Position numbers and translations under genes: made by a program
Notes under the pieces: model-generated
The model's database searches: none
What the model saw: only the letters and a program-made list of their open reading frames with translations
Told to the model about the DNA's origin: nothing
Shown here: positions 20,221 to 28,863 of the stretch, one piece after another
Numbering within the stretch: the first letter of the stretch is position 1
How the letters are laid out: each line of letters opens with the position of its first letter
NCBI RefSeq assembly: GCF_000186865.1
Contig: NW_008705563.1
Location: forward strand, 633,778 to 679,361
Length of the DNA: 45,584 bases
From: Aureococcus anophagefferens
Taxonomy: Eukaryota; Sar; Pelagophyceae; Pelagomonadales; Pelagomonadaceae
Direction: 5' to 3'

Positions 20221-21189
20221 TCCAAGGCTGCGCGCGCATTGTCGACGCAGCGCGGCGGCGTGCAGCGTCTGCTCGCGGCCATCCGGCGGACGCCCTGGTG
20301 GCACTACGACGCGACGCCACACGACGCCGTCGCGGCGAAGGCGGACCCGAGCGGCGCGTTCCGCGGCGAGGTCGCGCGGAACCGCGCGCTCTTCGAGGAG
20401 CTCATGGCCCAGGGCAACGCGCACAACGAGGCGCTGCGGGCCTACGACGCGGCGCCGCTCGCCGGCGCGCCCGTCGACGGCACGGAGGTCGTCGCGCCCC
20501 GGGCCGGCGCCGCGGACGCGACGCTCATGTTCGTGCACGGCGGCGGTTTCGTCGTCGGCTCGCCCGGTGCCTACCGCGGCGCCGTCGCGTCGCTGCTCGC
20601 GCGCGCGCCGGGCGTGAGGGCCGTCGTGCCGCGCTACGCGCTCGCGCCCGAGCGCGAGCTGCCGGCGGCCGTCGCCGACGTCGCCGCGACCTACGAGTGG
20701 CTCGCGGCGCGGGGGCCCGTCGCCGTCGCCGCGGACAGCGCGGGCTGCTACCTCGCGCTCCGCGCGCTCGAGCGGTCCGCGATGCCGCCGGCGGGGGTTT
20801 TGTGCTGGAGCCCGTTCCTGCGCCACCACCCGCGGCTCGACGGGCCGCGCCGCTCCCTGGACGACGGCGACGGCGACTTTTTGGACGCGCGCGCCGTCGA
20901 CGTCGTCGGCGCCGCGGCGCATCCGGAGGACGATCGGGCGCACGACGAGGCGCACGCGAGGGCGCTCGCCGGCCCGCCGTCGTCCACGCCGCTGAAGATC
21001 GTCGCCGGCGCGGCGGAGCTGCTCCGCGGCGACGCCGAGGCGCTCGCGGCGGCGGCGCCCCACGCGTCCCTCGACGTCGTCGACGAGATGTTCCACGACT
21101 TCATGCTCTTCCCGCGCTTCGTCCGCGAGGGCGAGGAGGCGCTCGACGAGTCCGGCGCGTTCGTCGCCGCGTGCCTCGCGGCGACCTAA
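20119..21189 (+). CDS. Alpha/beta hydrolase, hormone-sensitive-lipase-like esterase
   Basis: A 356-residue protein from ATG 20119. HSL-family marks are clear: oxyanion motif HGGGFV near residue 140, YALAPERELPAAVADV, and the nucleophile elbow AADSAGC (Ser in the G-x-S-x-G position, first Gly replaced by Ala). The His of the triad is probably in DEMFHDFMLF near the end, and the acid in the VAGAAELLRGDAEAL segment. The N-terminal Ala/Arg/Ser-rich stretch may be an organelle presequence. The frame is open back to 19951 through repeated sequence; 20119 is preferred because it opens a basic, Ser/Ala-rich leader. The product likely hydrolyses a small ester; the substrate cannot be told. Confidence 0.75.
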   Translation: MRVAFARAASTRAAGRRAASQAALPTSAASTRAASKAARALSTQRGGVQRLLAAIRRTPWWHYDATPHDAVAAKADPSGAFRGEVARNRALFEELMAQGNAHNEALRAYDAAPLAGAPVDGTEVVAPRAGAADATLMFVHGGGFVVGSPGAYRGAVASLLARAPGVRAVVPRYALAPERELPAAVADVAATYEWLAARGPVAVAADSAGCYLALRALERSAMPPAGVLCWSPFLRHHPRLDGPRRSLDDGDGDFLDARAVDVVGAAAHPEDDRAHDEAHARALAGPPSSTPLKIVAGAAELLRGDAEALAAAAPHASLDVVDEMFHDFMLFPRFVREGEEALDESGAFVAACLAAT

Positions 21190-21281
21190 CAATATCGAGG
21201 CATGGTCTTTTACTTGCCGGGTGTCGCGCGGCGATGACGGATACGTGAGGTCTCGCTCGCTCGCCGCCGCTCGCTCGCGCC

Positions 21282-22205
21282 CTAGAAGCCGGAGTTGAGG
21301 ACGACGGCCGGCGGGCCCTCGTCGACGGTCGGGCCGTAGGGCGCGACGGCGATCTCGAAGAGGCCGTCCTCGAGGTACTTTTTCGAGTTGCAGCGGATGA
21401 CCCATTGGCTGCTGCCCGGCGTGTCGATGACGGCGTGGTACGGCTGCGTCGAGCCGCCGCAGCGGAGGTTGAGGTGCTGCTTCTGGTTGTTGGGGCCGGA
21501 GAGCACCTCGATGTTGGTCTTGAAGGACTTCTTGCCCGTGTCCGTGGACCAGACCATGATCTGCGTCTTCTCCCACGACGGCGGGATGTCGAAACTGCGG
21601 ATCGCGCCGCCCTTGTCGTCGATGGTCGAGCCGCCCTGGACCTTGTCCTTGAGCGGGGCGCTGTAGAACATGTCCTTGTTCGCGTTGCCGATCTTGTCGC
21701 TCTCCTCCGGGGAGGGCACGAAGACGCCCGCGACGAGCGGGAACTCGAAGTCCGCGTCGCCCATGATCTTGAGCACGGGCGACAGCTTCTTGAACTGGAG
21801 CGTGGCCTTGAGGGGGAAGTCGAAGCCGTTCATGCAGTCGTAGATGAGCTCGTGGACGCAGCGGATGGGGCCGATCCAGAGCTCCACGCGCGCCTTGACG
21901 GGACGGCCGTTCGGCGACGTGAGGATGTACTGCACGCGCTCCGCATGCGGCGGCATCTTGAAGGTCTTGAGGGTCTGGCCGCCCTCGATGCGGATGTCGG
22001 CGACCTTGTCGTCGCCCCAGATGTTCGTCTCCTCGACCTTCTGCCAGCCCGCGGGCGCCTCCGCGGGCGTCGGCACGGGCTCCGGCGCGCCCTCCTCGGC
22101 CATCCGCAGGGCGGAAACGCGCGGGCGCACGGCCGTGCGGATCGACGGCAGCTGCAGCGCCGTGGCGGCGGCCAGGAGGCACGGGAGGAGACGCATGGTC
22201 GACAT
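21282..22205 (-). CDS. Plastid-targeted protein of a duplicated beta-rich domain
   Basis: A 307-residue protein. The signal peptide MRLLPCLLAAATALQ is followed by a short basic transit region ending near RMAEEG, a common algal plastid presequence. The mature part seems to hold two related halves. Each carries a VEL/IEV-x-x-GP motif (ARVELWIGPIRCVHELIYDC and NIEVLSGPNNQKQHLNLRC) followed by a Pro-containing strand pair and a basic repeat. I recall similar 'GPD/GPN' plastid proteins in other heterokonts, all uncharacterised. No catalytic motif is visible. An ATG at 22196 is an equally good start. The C-terminus ends VVLNSGF. Confidence 0.65.
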   Translation of the reverse strand: MSTMRLLPCLLAAATALQLPSIRTAVRPRVSALRMAEEGAPEPVPTPAEAPAGWQKVEETNIWGDDKVADIRIEGGQTLKTFKMPPHAERVQYILTSPNGRPVKARVELWIGPIRCVHELIYDCMNGFDFPLKATLQFKKLSPVLKIMGDADFEFPLVAGVFVPSPEESDKIGNANKDMFYSAPLKDKVQGGSTIDDKGGAIRSFDIPPSWEKTQIMVWSTDTGKKSFKTNIEVLSGPNNQKQHLNLRCGGSTQPYHAVIDTPGSSQWVIRCNSKKYLEDGLFEIAVAPYGPTVDEGPPAVVLNSGF

Positions 22206-22448
22206 TGCTCAAACGTTGGCGGACGGCGGCAGTGGTTGTCGGCGCGCACTTCGAGCGCTTCAAGTGCGACAAGCGATGCGGACAAAAGCCTCGATCCTAG
22301 CGTCGCTGTGCCCTAGTCGGCCTAGCCTAGGGTCGGCGACCCGCTCTCGCACCAGCCGTCGCGCCGCCGGCCCGAGTCCCCCGCGGCCCCGACCGCCGAC
22401 GAGGCGCGGAGGCGCGTATAGAACGGTGGCGGGCGCGCGGGGGCCTGC

Positions 22449-25039
22449 CTAGCAGGACGCGCAGGTGAAGGGCCACTCGCGGACGACCTCCTGGACGACG
22501 AAGAGGAAGTAGAGGAGGAACATGATGCCGCCGAGGTTGTGGGACATCTTCCAGCCGGAGCCCATGATGGAGCCGATGACGGCGAGGACCATGGTGAGGA
22601 GGATGCAGATGGAGATGCCGACGCCCTGGGAGCAGGTCGTGACGTTCTTCCAGTTGAAGATCGTGTAGCAGAGCCAGGGCACGGGCAGCCCGACGCAGAC
22701 GTCGAAGATGTTCGACCCGATGGACGAGGACACGGCCATGTCGCCCTTGCCCTGCTTGGCGACGACGACGGAGGACAGGAGGTCGGGCACGGACGTGCCC
22801 GCGGCGAGGAAGGTCAGGCCCATGATGAAGACGGGCACGTTGATCTGGAGGCCGATCGCCGTGATGCCGGAGACCATGCCCGTCGAGTAGACGAAGATCC
22901 AGACGATGGACGTCACGAAGCCGTAGTAGCAGTAGTGCTCCTTGTCCAGCGCGCGGCAGTCGGGCACCGTGAGCGCCAGGGACCCGTTGAGCGGCAGGAG
23001 GAGCAGGATCATCGCGACCTCGCCCGGCGACTTCTTGTGTAAATTCGACAGCTGGTCCTTGACCTGGTCGAACATGGACTCGGCGGCCTCGCCGATGATC
23101 TCGGCCTCCTCCTTCTCCTTCTTCCAGAAGATGGTCTTCTCGTACCACTGCTGGAAGGACGGGTAGTCGCAGCCGCCCGAGGAGATCTCCTCGGAGAACT
23201 CCGCCGCCGCCGACTCGGGGTCCGCGCCGCGGCCCGCGGACGCGAGGTGGGCCACCAACACGGAAATGTCGGCGGCGTTGATGATGCCGTCCTTGTCCTT
23301 GTCGATCTCGTCGAAGATGCGCTTGCACTGGTGCTGGAGCCGCGTCTCGGACGTCAGGTACCTGGGCAGGAAAAGGGTGCGAAATTCCCAACTTCAAAGG
23401 CTCCTATCTCGGTCGTTTTCCGCTCGTTTCGGCTGATTTTTGGACGAGCGATCATCTCTCGGAGCGCTCTCGAAGCGTGGGTGCTGTTTCCGAAACGCGC
23501 GCGCGCGGAACACTCACGTTGAAGCGACGTTGAATCACCCTTTTCCTGCCCTGTCAGGTACCACTTCTTGAACTCCGCGCGGCTCACGAAGCCGTCGCCG
23601 TCCGTGTCGAGCTCCGTGCGGAGCTTGGCGAGCTTGCCCTCGTCGTAGTCGCCCTCGTGGCCGCCGAGCATGGTCAGGAGCCGCTTGAGCTCGTTGACGT
23701 CGAGCTTGCCGTTCGCGTCCGTGTCCAATTTCGCGAACGTCTCGTTGACGTCGCCGGAGATCTCCGCGACGACGGACGTGCCCGTCGTCGTGCCGATGTC
23801 GCCGCCCTGGCCCATGAGCATGGTCATGATGCCCGCGCGGAAGCCCGTGGGCCGGTGGAGGTACGTCGACTTCCGGGGCCGGGCCGCGTAGTTGCCGTTC
23901 GCGTCGATGGTCACGCCCGCGGGCAGGCTCATGGACTGGCGGCTCGCGCCGCGGGGGCTCTCGCCGGGCGCGTTCGGCGCGGCGGCGGCGGGCGCGGGCG
24001 CGGCGTCGCCGTTCGCCTTGGCGTCGCCGTTGCCGTCGGGCGGCGACTTGGCCTCCTTCGCGTCCGCGGGCGCGGGCACGACGGGCGTGACCTCGGCGAC
24101 CCCGGGGGGCGCCTTGACCTCGGACGGCGCGACCGCGGGCGTCGCCGGCGCGACCTGGGCGACGTCGATGGCCGCGCCGCCGAGCTTGCGCGTGACCCAC
24201 GCCTCGAGCGCCTCGTTCTGCGACATGAGGAGCACGTAGCCCACGTAGAGCGTGAACTGGACCAAAGCCTCCCACCACTCGATGGCGTTGGGGCTCGTGC
24301 CCGCGAACCAGCAGGCCAAAGTCGCCAGCGTGATGGCGTAGTAGGAGCAGTCGCGCGCGAGCGGCCACCACGTCAATCGCAGCGGCGCGAGCTCCGGGGG
24401 CGTGAAGAGCGCGCACATGCCGATGACGAAGAGCACGTTGAAGACCGCCGAGCCCACGATGGTGCCGAAGCCGATGGACGACCCCGTGAACGTGCCGATG
24501 AACGACGTCGCGAGCTCCGGCGCGGACCCGCCGGCGGCCATGAGCGTCGCGCCCGCGACGTCGTCGGACATCTCCCAGCGCGACGCGATCTCCTCCAGCG
24601 CGGGCACGAAGAGCTCGTCGCAGACGATGGCCGTGCCCAGGAAGAGGTAGAGCGTCAGGAAGATCCACCCGAGCGTCGGGCCCCAGCCCGGCTTCGTCGG
24701 GCACTCGTCGTCGTCGTCGTCGACGGTGGCGTTGGCGAGCCGCCTCCGCACGAAGCGCGCGGGGAGCCCGAAGGCCCCGGGCTCCGCGAGCGGGCCCGCG
24801 GCGGGGTAACCGAGGGCCCCGGCCGCGGCCGCGGGCCGGGACCCTGGTCGTCGCCACGCGTCGACGGTCCCGAAGACGGCGACCATGCCCACGAGCGCGA
24901 CGGCCTTGAACACGGCCCGCGTCACGTATTTGTCCCGGAGGAGGCTGTCGCGCTCCAGGAGCCGGTCCCCAAAGGGCCGGCGCCGCGGCCGCCGCTCGGG
25001 CGACGCGGCGCACCCGCCGTCGAGGAGGAGCGGCTCCAT
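22449..25039 (-). CDS. K+-dependent Na+/Ca2+ exchanger (NCKX-like) with EF-hands
   Basis: Exons 25039-23562 and 23361-22449 encode 796 residues. The alpha-1 repeat near residues 155-210 reads [17 protein letters not shown] and [16 protein letters not shown]. The alpha-2 repeat near 670-725 reads [16 protein letters not shown] and [20 protein letters not shown]. Both are diagnostic of the NCKX branch of Ca2+/cation antiporters. The large cytosolic loop carries three EF-hand loops: [12 protein letters not shown] (about 436), [12 protein letters not shown] (about 477) and [12 protein letters not shown] (about 510), which suggests Ca2+ sensing. Animal NCKX proteins lack these. An introner sits between EF-hands 2 and 3; splicing restores WYLTSETR. 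The longer upstream frame begins at GTG, so ATG 25039 is used. Confidence 0.88.
23362..23553 (+). mobile_element. Introner element copy 2 (in NCKX gene)
   Basis: A 192-bp element, perfect 16-bp inverted repeats GGGCAGGAAAAGGGTG. Duplication TCAGGTAC on the plus strand at 23354-23361 and 23554-23561 (10 bp if the flanking bases are counted). In gene sense the intron is 23561-23362 (200 nt), GT-AG, with GT from the duplication and AG at the element end. About nine substitutions separate it from copy 1. Confidence 0.95.
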
Positions 25040-25431
25040 GGCGCCGCGGACGCTCGCCACCGAGCCGACGAGGACCACCTCGAACAGCCGGTTACGTCGA
25101 CTGGTGGCTGCCCATTAGCCCTTCTTCCGCTCCGCGCAGTTATATTATGCGAGAGGCTGCTAATTGTATCCGCATATCCGCCGGGTCAAAGGTCGCCGGT
25201 CGCCCGGCCGCGCTTGAATCGCTCGGGTCAAAGGTTGCGCGCGCGAAGCTGGTGTCGACGTTGAGGTTCACGATGCACCGCCGCTCTCCGACTCCTCGGC
25301 CTCGTCTCCGCCCGTCGCCACGTCCGGCGCGCGCGCTCGCTCTCCGCGCGCCGGCGGCACTCGGCGTCGACGACGTCCGCGCCGGCGGCGCGACGGCCCG
25401 CCGCCGCGACTGCCGCGACCGCGCCGCGGCC
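25040..25431. promoter_or_regulatory. Divergent promoter region, NCKX / Dabb genes
   Basis: A 392-bp region between divergent start codons. It has an AT-rich patch (TTATATTATGC, about 25139-25149) and a direct repeat CGGGTCAAAGGT at 25182-25193 and 25224-25235. The same core occurs upstream of the giant gene. An in-frame ATG at 25273 could extend the Dabb protein by 53 residues. Confidence 0.5.
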
Positions 25432-25854
25432 ATGACGCTCACGCACACGGTCATCCTCAAGTGGAAGGTCGGCGTCACGAACTCCGACGTCCGCGCCGGC
25501 TGCGAGGCCCTCGCGGCGCTGCCGGAGCAGCTGCCGTACGTGCGGAGCTACCGCCTCGGCGGCGACATCAAGCTGCCGGAGTGCCCGCAGAACGCGGACT
25601 TTACGATCGTAGCGGAGTTCGACTCGCCGGACGACTACCTCAAGTACGCGGCGGCGCCGGAGCACTTGGCGGCCGTGGCGATGCTCAAGCCCTTCCTCGC
25701 CGGCCGCACGGCGGTCCAGTCCTACGCCGTCGAGTACTGCGTCTTCGCGCAGGCGCGCCGCGTCCTCAGCGACAACGTCCTCCGGCTCCAGCTCGCCGCG
25801 GCGCTCTGCGGCGCGGCCGCGGGCTTCGCGCTCGCGCGGCGGCGGTACCGCTAG
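25432..25854 (+). CDS. Dabb-domain (dimeric alpha-beta barrel) protein, tail-anchored
   Basis: A 140-residue protein. Residues 1-105 fit the stress-responsive Dabb family: THTVILKWK at the start, a central helix with LPEQLPYV, DFTIVAEFDSPDDYLKYAAAPEH, and a closing strand QSYAVEY. The His of THTVILKWK is the usual conserved one. A C-terminal hydrophobic segment (LQLAAALCGAAAGFALA) followed by RRRYR suggests a tail anchor. ATG 25432 has an excellent context (GCGGCCATGA) and gives the normal domain start; the ATG at 25273 would add an Arg/Pro-rich leader, perhaps a presequence. Function unknown; Dabb proteins include small cyclases and stress proteins. Confidence 0.75.
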   Translation: MTLTHTVILKWKVGVTNSDVRAGCEALAALPEQLPYVRSYRLGGDIKLPECPQNADFTIVAEFDSPDDYLKYAAAPEHLAAVAMLKPFLAGRTAVQSYAVEYCVFAQARRVLSDNVLRLQLAAALCGAAAGFALARRRYR

Positions 25855-25891
25855 GGCGCTCCCTGGGGGGGGGCGTTTGGTGCGAGATATA

Positions 25892-26704
25892 TTACCCGTG
25901 TACCGGCCCCGGGTAGTAGAACCAGAGCCCCCAGGCTGAGTGTGGCCCCCATTGGGGGCCCCAAACGATATCGCAGTTCACTTCGACCTCGTCGTCTCCT
26001 GCTGGAACGTACAGCCTGCTGTCTACGCGTCCTCCCCATTCATCAATGTGGCTTTGGCATTTGTTGGCCAAAACCACGAGCGCGGTGACGTCGGGCCAAA
26101 CATTCGACGGCGGCGGAGTCCCGTAGACTTTTGCATAGCGTTTGTACAGTCGCCGGTACCCAAGAAGTCCCGCGTCCTTGCCGATTTCCCTCCAGGTAGG
26201 GCTGTCCTCGTACTCATAGTAAGGGATCTCTCGGCCAGCGAGTACGAGACAGTCGTCCGCGTACGAGTCTCGCTTCGAGTGGAATTTCCAGACCAGTTTG
26301 ACAAGCTCGGAGAATGGCGGCTCAAAAAGGTCGTCGTCCCAAAGCTTCGGCCAGCTGGGCGGCGGCGAGAGAAATCCATGCGGCACGCCTTTGAAGAGGC
26401 CGAGGAAACGAGCGTACTCGGCCACGACGGTCTCTACCGAAAACGGGGGGATATCGCCCCAGTCGTGGACCGGGCGCTCGTCATATGGTCCCGTCTCGAG
26501 CGCCAGCTCGAGCGCTGCCCAATCGGGCGCGAACTTTATGTAGGTGCGAATTGTAGTAAGGCTGTCGCGATCTCCAGCCAGGCGACGGGCGGCGTCGCCG
26601 CCTCCGCAGTTCAGCACGAGCAAGAGCGCATTCCAGGAATCGTCCGGAGTGGCATAGAGCGGCGCGCCATCGAGGACCGCCATCGGTGCGCGCGGCACGC
26701 GCAT
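25892..26704 (-). CDS. Unknown orphan protein in a lower-GC island
   Basis: A 270-residue protein rich in Trp, Tyr, Asp and Pro (WNALLLVLNCGGGDAARRLA, PPFSELVKLVWKFH, IPYYEYEDSPTWREI, ending WGLWFYYPGPVHG). I recognise no family. Local G+C is roughly 55-60% against 65-80% in neighbouring genes, and codons end in A or T far more often. The frame stays open upstream to 26833, but that extension begins with TTG; the first ATG is at 26704, with another at 26683. It may be a recent acquisition, a fast-evolving orphan, or a gene with unseen exons. Confidence 0.5.
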   Translation of the reverse strand: MRVPRAPMAVLDGAPLYATPDDSWNALLLVLNCGGGDAARRLAGDRDSLTTIRTYIKFAPDWAALELALETGPYDERPVHDWGDIPPFSVETVVAEYARFLGLFKGVPHGFLSPPPSWPKLWDDDLFEPPFSELVKLVWKFHSKRDSYADDCLVLAGREIPYYEYEDSPTWREIGKDAGLLGYRRLYKRYAKVYGTPPPSNVWPDVTALVVLANKCQSHIDEWGGRVDSRLYVPAGDDEVEVNCDIVWGPQWGPHSAWGLWFYYPGPVHG

Positions 26705-26839
26705 AGCAAGCTCGAGACCCAGTGGCAGAAGTGCTGCGAACCTTGGCGGCTCGACGCGCCGACGAGCCGCCGCACGCCTCGGCCGACAACCCTCCCGGAC
26801 ACCCCGCAACGCAGGCAGAACAGTAAACACCAAAAGACC

Positions 26840-28721
26840 CTAGAGCTCGGCCTCGTTGATCTTCGTCTTGATGGCCGTGCTCGCCGCGGGCGCGTCGGTC
26901 GCGGGGACGAGCGCGTCCGCCGGCGGCTCCGAGGCGACGACGAGCGCGCCCGCGTCGGCCTCGACGTCGTCGACGGCGACGGGCGGCGGCGGCGCCTCGA
27001 GCTCCGGCGGCGGGGCCTCGGCCTCCGCCGCGGCCTCGTCCCGCCGCTTCTTGAGGTAGTAGAGGAGCGCGAGGAGCACGACGAGGACGGCGATGATGAT
27101 CAGCGCCAGGATCCCGCCGGACGCGGCGTCCGTGTCGTCGTCGTCCTTCTTCGACGAGGACGTCGTGATGGTCGCCGGCGTCGGCGCCGGCGTCGGCGCC
27201 GGCGCGACGCCGCCCGCGCCGTCGTCGGTCCGCGAGCCGCGAAGGGGGGGTCCGTGGGCTGCCGCGTGGGCTGGCGCGTGGGGCGCCGCGTGCCCCAGGT
27301 GGGCCGCGGCGTCGGCGCGACCGTCGGCGCGGGCGTCGGCTTCCGCGGCGCGGGCGTCGGCCGCCGCTCGCCCCACGTCGGCCGCGGCGTCGGGAACCCC
27401 GCCGTGGGCGCGTCCGTCGCCGTCGTCGGCGCCGCCGTCGTCGGCGCCGCCGTCGCCGTCGTCGGTGTCGCCGTCGTCGGGGCCGCGCTGGGCGTCGACG
27501 TCGTGGGCGCGGCCGTCGCCGTCGGCGCGGGCGCGGGCGGCGCCGTCGGCGCGGGCGCGGGCGGCGCCGTCGGCGCGGGCAGCGGCGCGAGCGTCGGCGC
27601 GGGCGCCGGGAGCGGCGAGGGCGCGGCCGTCGACGGCGCGGCCGTCGACGGCGGCGCCGTCGGCGCCGGCGTGACGTACTCGAGCACGCCCGTGCAGGAC
27701 GTGTCGAGGTCCAAACTCTGGTCCGCGCCCTCCGCCGCGAGGCCGCCGCAGCTCGTTTTGCAGGCGTCGTAGAAGTTGCAGCCGTCGGAGCACGTGACCT
27801 GGCCCTGGAGCTCGAGGAGCGTGTAGACGTAGACGGTCTGCGAGGTCAGGCCGTAGAACATGTCGTCGTCGCCCGTGACCTGGGCAGGACAAGAGTGCGA
27901 AATTCCCAACTTCAAAGGCTCCTCTCTCGGCCGGTTTCCACTCGTTTCGGCTGATTTTTGGACGAGCGATCATCTCTCGGAACGGTCTCGAAGCGTGGAT
28001 GCTTTTTCCAGAACAGGCGCGCGCGGAACACTCACGTTGAAGCGACGTTGAATCACCCTTGTCCTGCCCTGCCCGTGACCGCGCCGCCCGTCCGGTCGGC
28101 GAGCGCCGCGTAGACCTCGGCGTCGTCGTTGTCCAGCTCCGCGCTCCGCACCTGGGCCACGCCGAGCATGGTCGCCGCGGCGGCGTCGCAGTCGTAGATG
28201 AGCGACGCCGTCGACGGCACGCAGTCCGGCGAATCGTCGCAGACCTCGAAGCCCTGGAGCTCCTGGCAGTGCGCGTCCCCCGCGAGCATGGCGTCGAGGG
28301 GCTGGGTCTCCCGGTAGTAGAGCTCCATGGGGCTCCCGTCGCTCGGGCGGTGGAGCAGCGTGTTGTTGTAGACCGTCGTCTCCGCGCACTCGTCGGCGGT
28401 CAGAGGGCACGCGCAGGCCCCGTCGAGCACCGACGCGTCCGCGGCGTCGGCCATGGCGTGGACGTCGAAGAGGCGCCGCTTCAGGAGCGCGCGCTTCAGG
28501 GCGTGGACGCCGGCGGCGCGGTCGGGCTCGCGCGCGGCGCGCCGGGCCGCGAAGGCCGCGACGAGGGCCTCGACGCTCGCGCCCGCCGGCTGGCCGTCGA
28601 GGAAGGCGGCGACGTCGCGCCGGGCGGCGGCGCGCAGCGCCGGCGACGCGGCGCGCAGCGGGGCCGCCCCAGTTCCCGCGAGGAGAATGGCGACGAGGGG
28701 CAGCATTCGTCGTCGAAGCAT
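26840..28721 (-). CDS. Type I membrane protein with Cys-rich ectodomain and Pro-rich stalk
   Basis: Exons 28721-28080 and 27879-26840. Order: signal peptide (MLRRRMLPLVAILLAGTGA), a helical region, a Cys-containing ectodomain (CACPLTADEC, HCQELQGFEVCDDSPDC, then CSDGCNFYDACKTSC after the intron), and a 140-residue Thr/Pro/Ala stalk with PTPRPTWG repeats. A single span (GGILALIIIAVLVVLLALLYYL) and a Glu/Pro-rich tail ending INEAEL follow. The 200-nt intron is an introner at GAV|TGDD. The frame changes at a run of seven G (27244-27250). One extra base there gives a continuous 560-residue protein with a total length divisible by three, so a 1-nt deletion or sequencing error is likely. No homologue recognised. 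Confidence 0.7.
27880..28071 (+). mobile_element. Introner element copy 3 (in type I membrane protein gene)
   Basis: A 192-bp element; inverted repeats GGGCAGGACAAGAGTG and CACCCTTGTCCTGCCC match at 15 of 16 positions. Duplication CCCGTGAC at 27872-27879 and 28072-28079 (10 bp with flanking bases). In gene sense the intron is 28079-27880, 200 nt, GT-AG, phase 0. Confidence 0.95.
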
Positions 28722-28863
28722 GCTTCGCGCCGACGCCGGGAGAGGCGGATGAGGGCGGGCAGCGTGATACGCGTTCAAGGTGCCGAAATTGTTGAACCTG
28801 CGGCATCTCGGCAGCTCGGCTTCGCCAACCTCGTCGTCGTCAAGGGCGTCGTCGTCGACCAAG
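28722..28863. promoter_or_regulatory. Divergent promoter region, membrane protein / PheRS beta
   Basis: 142 bp between divergent start codons. No recognisable core element; both genes must share or overlap promoters here. Confidence 0.45.

Noticed and set aside
25182..25235. GGTCAAAGGTC resembling a nuclear-receptor DR1 element
   Set aside because: Nuclear receptors are animal proteins. Only the neutral observation of a repeated motif is kept.
26705..26833. N-terminal extension of the orphan gene to within 6 bp of the neighbouring stop
   Set aside because: It would start at TTG; the first ATG is 26704, and the extension is Arg-rich and GC-rich unlike the rest of the gene.
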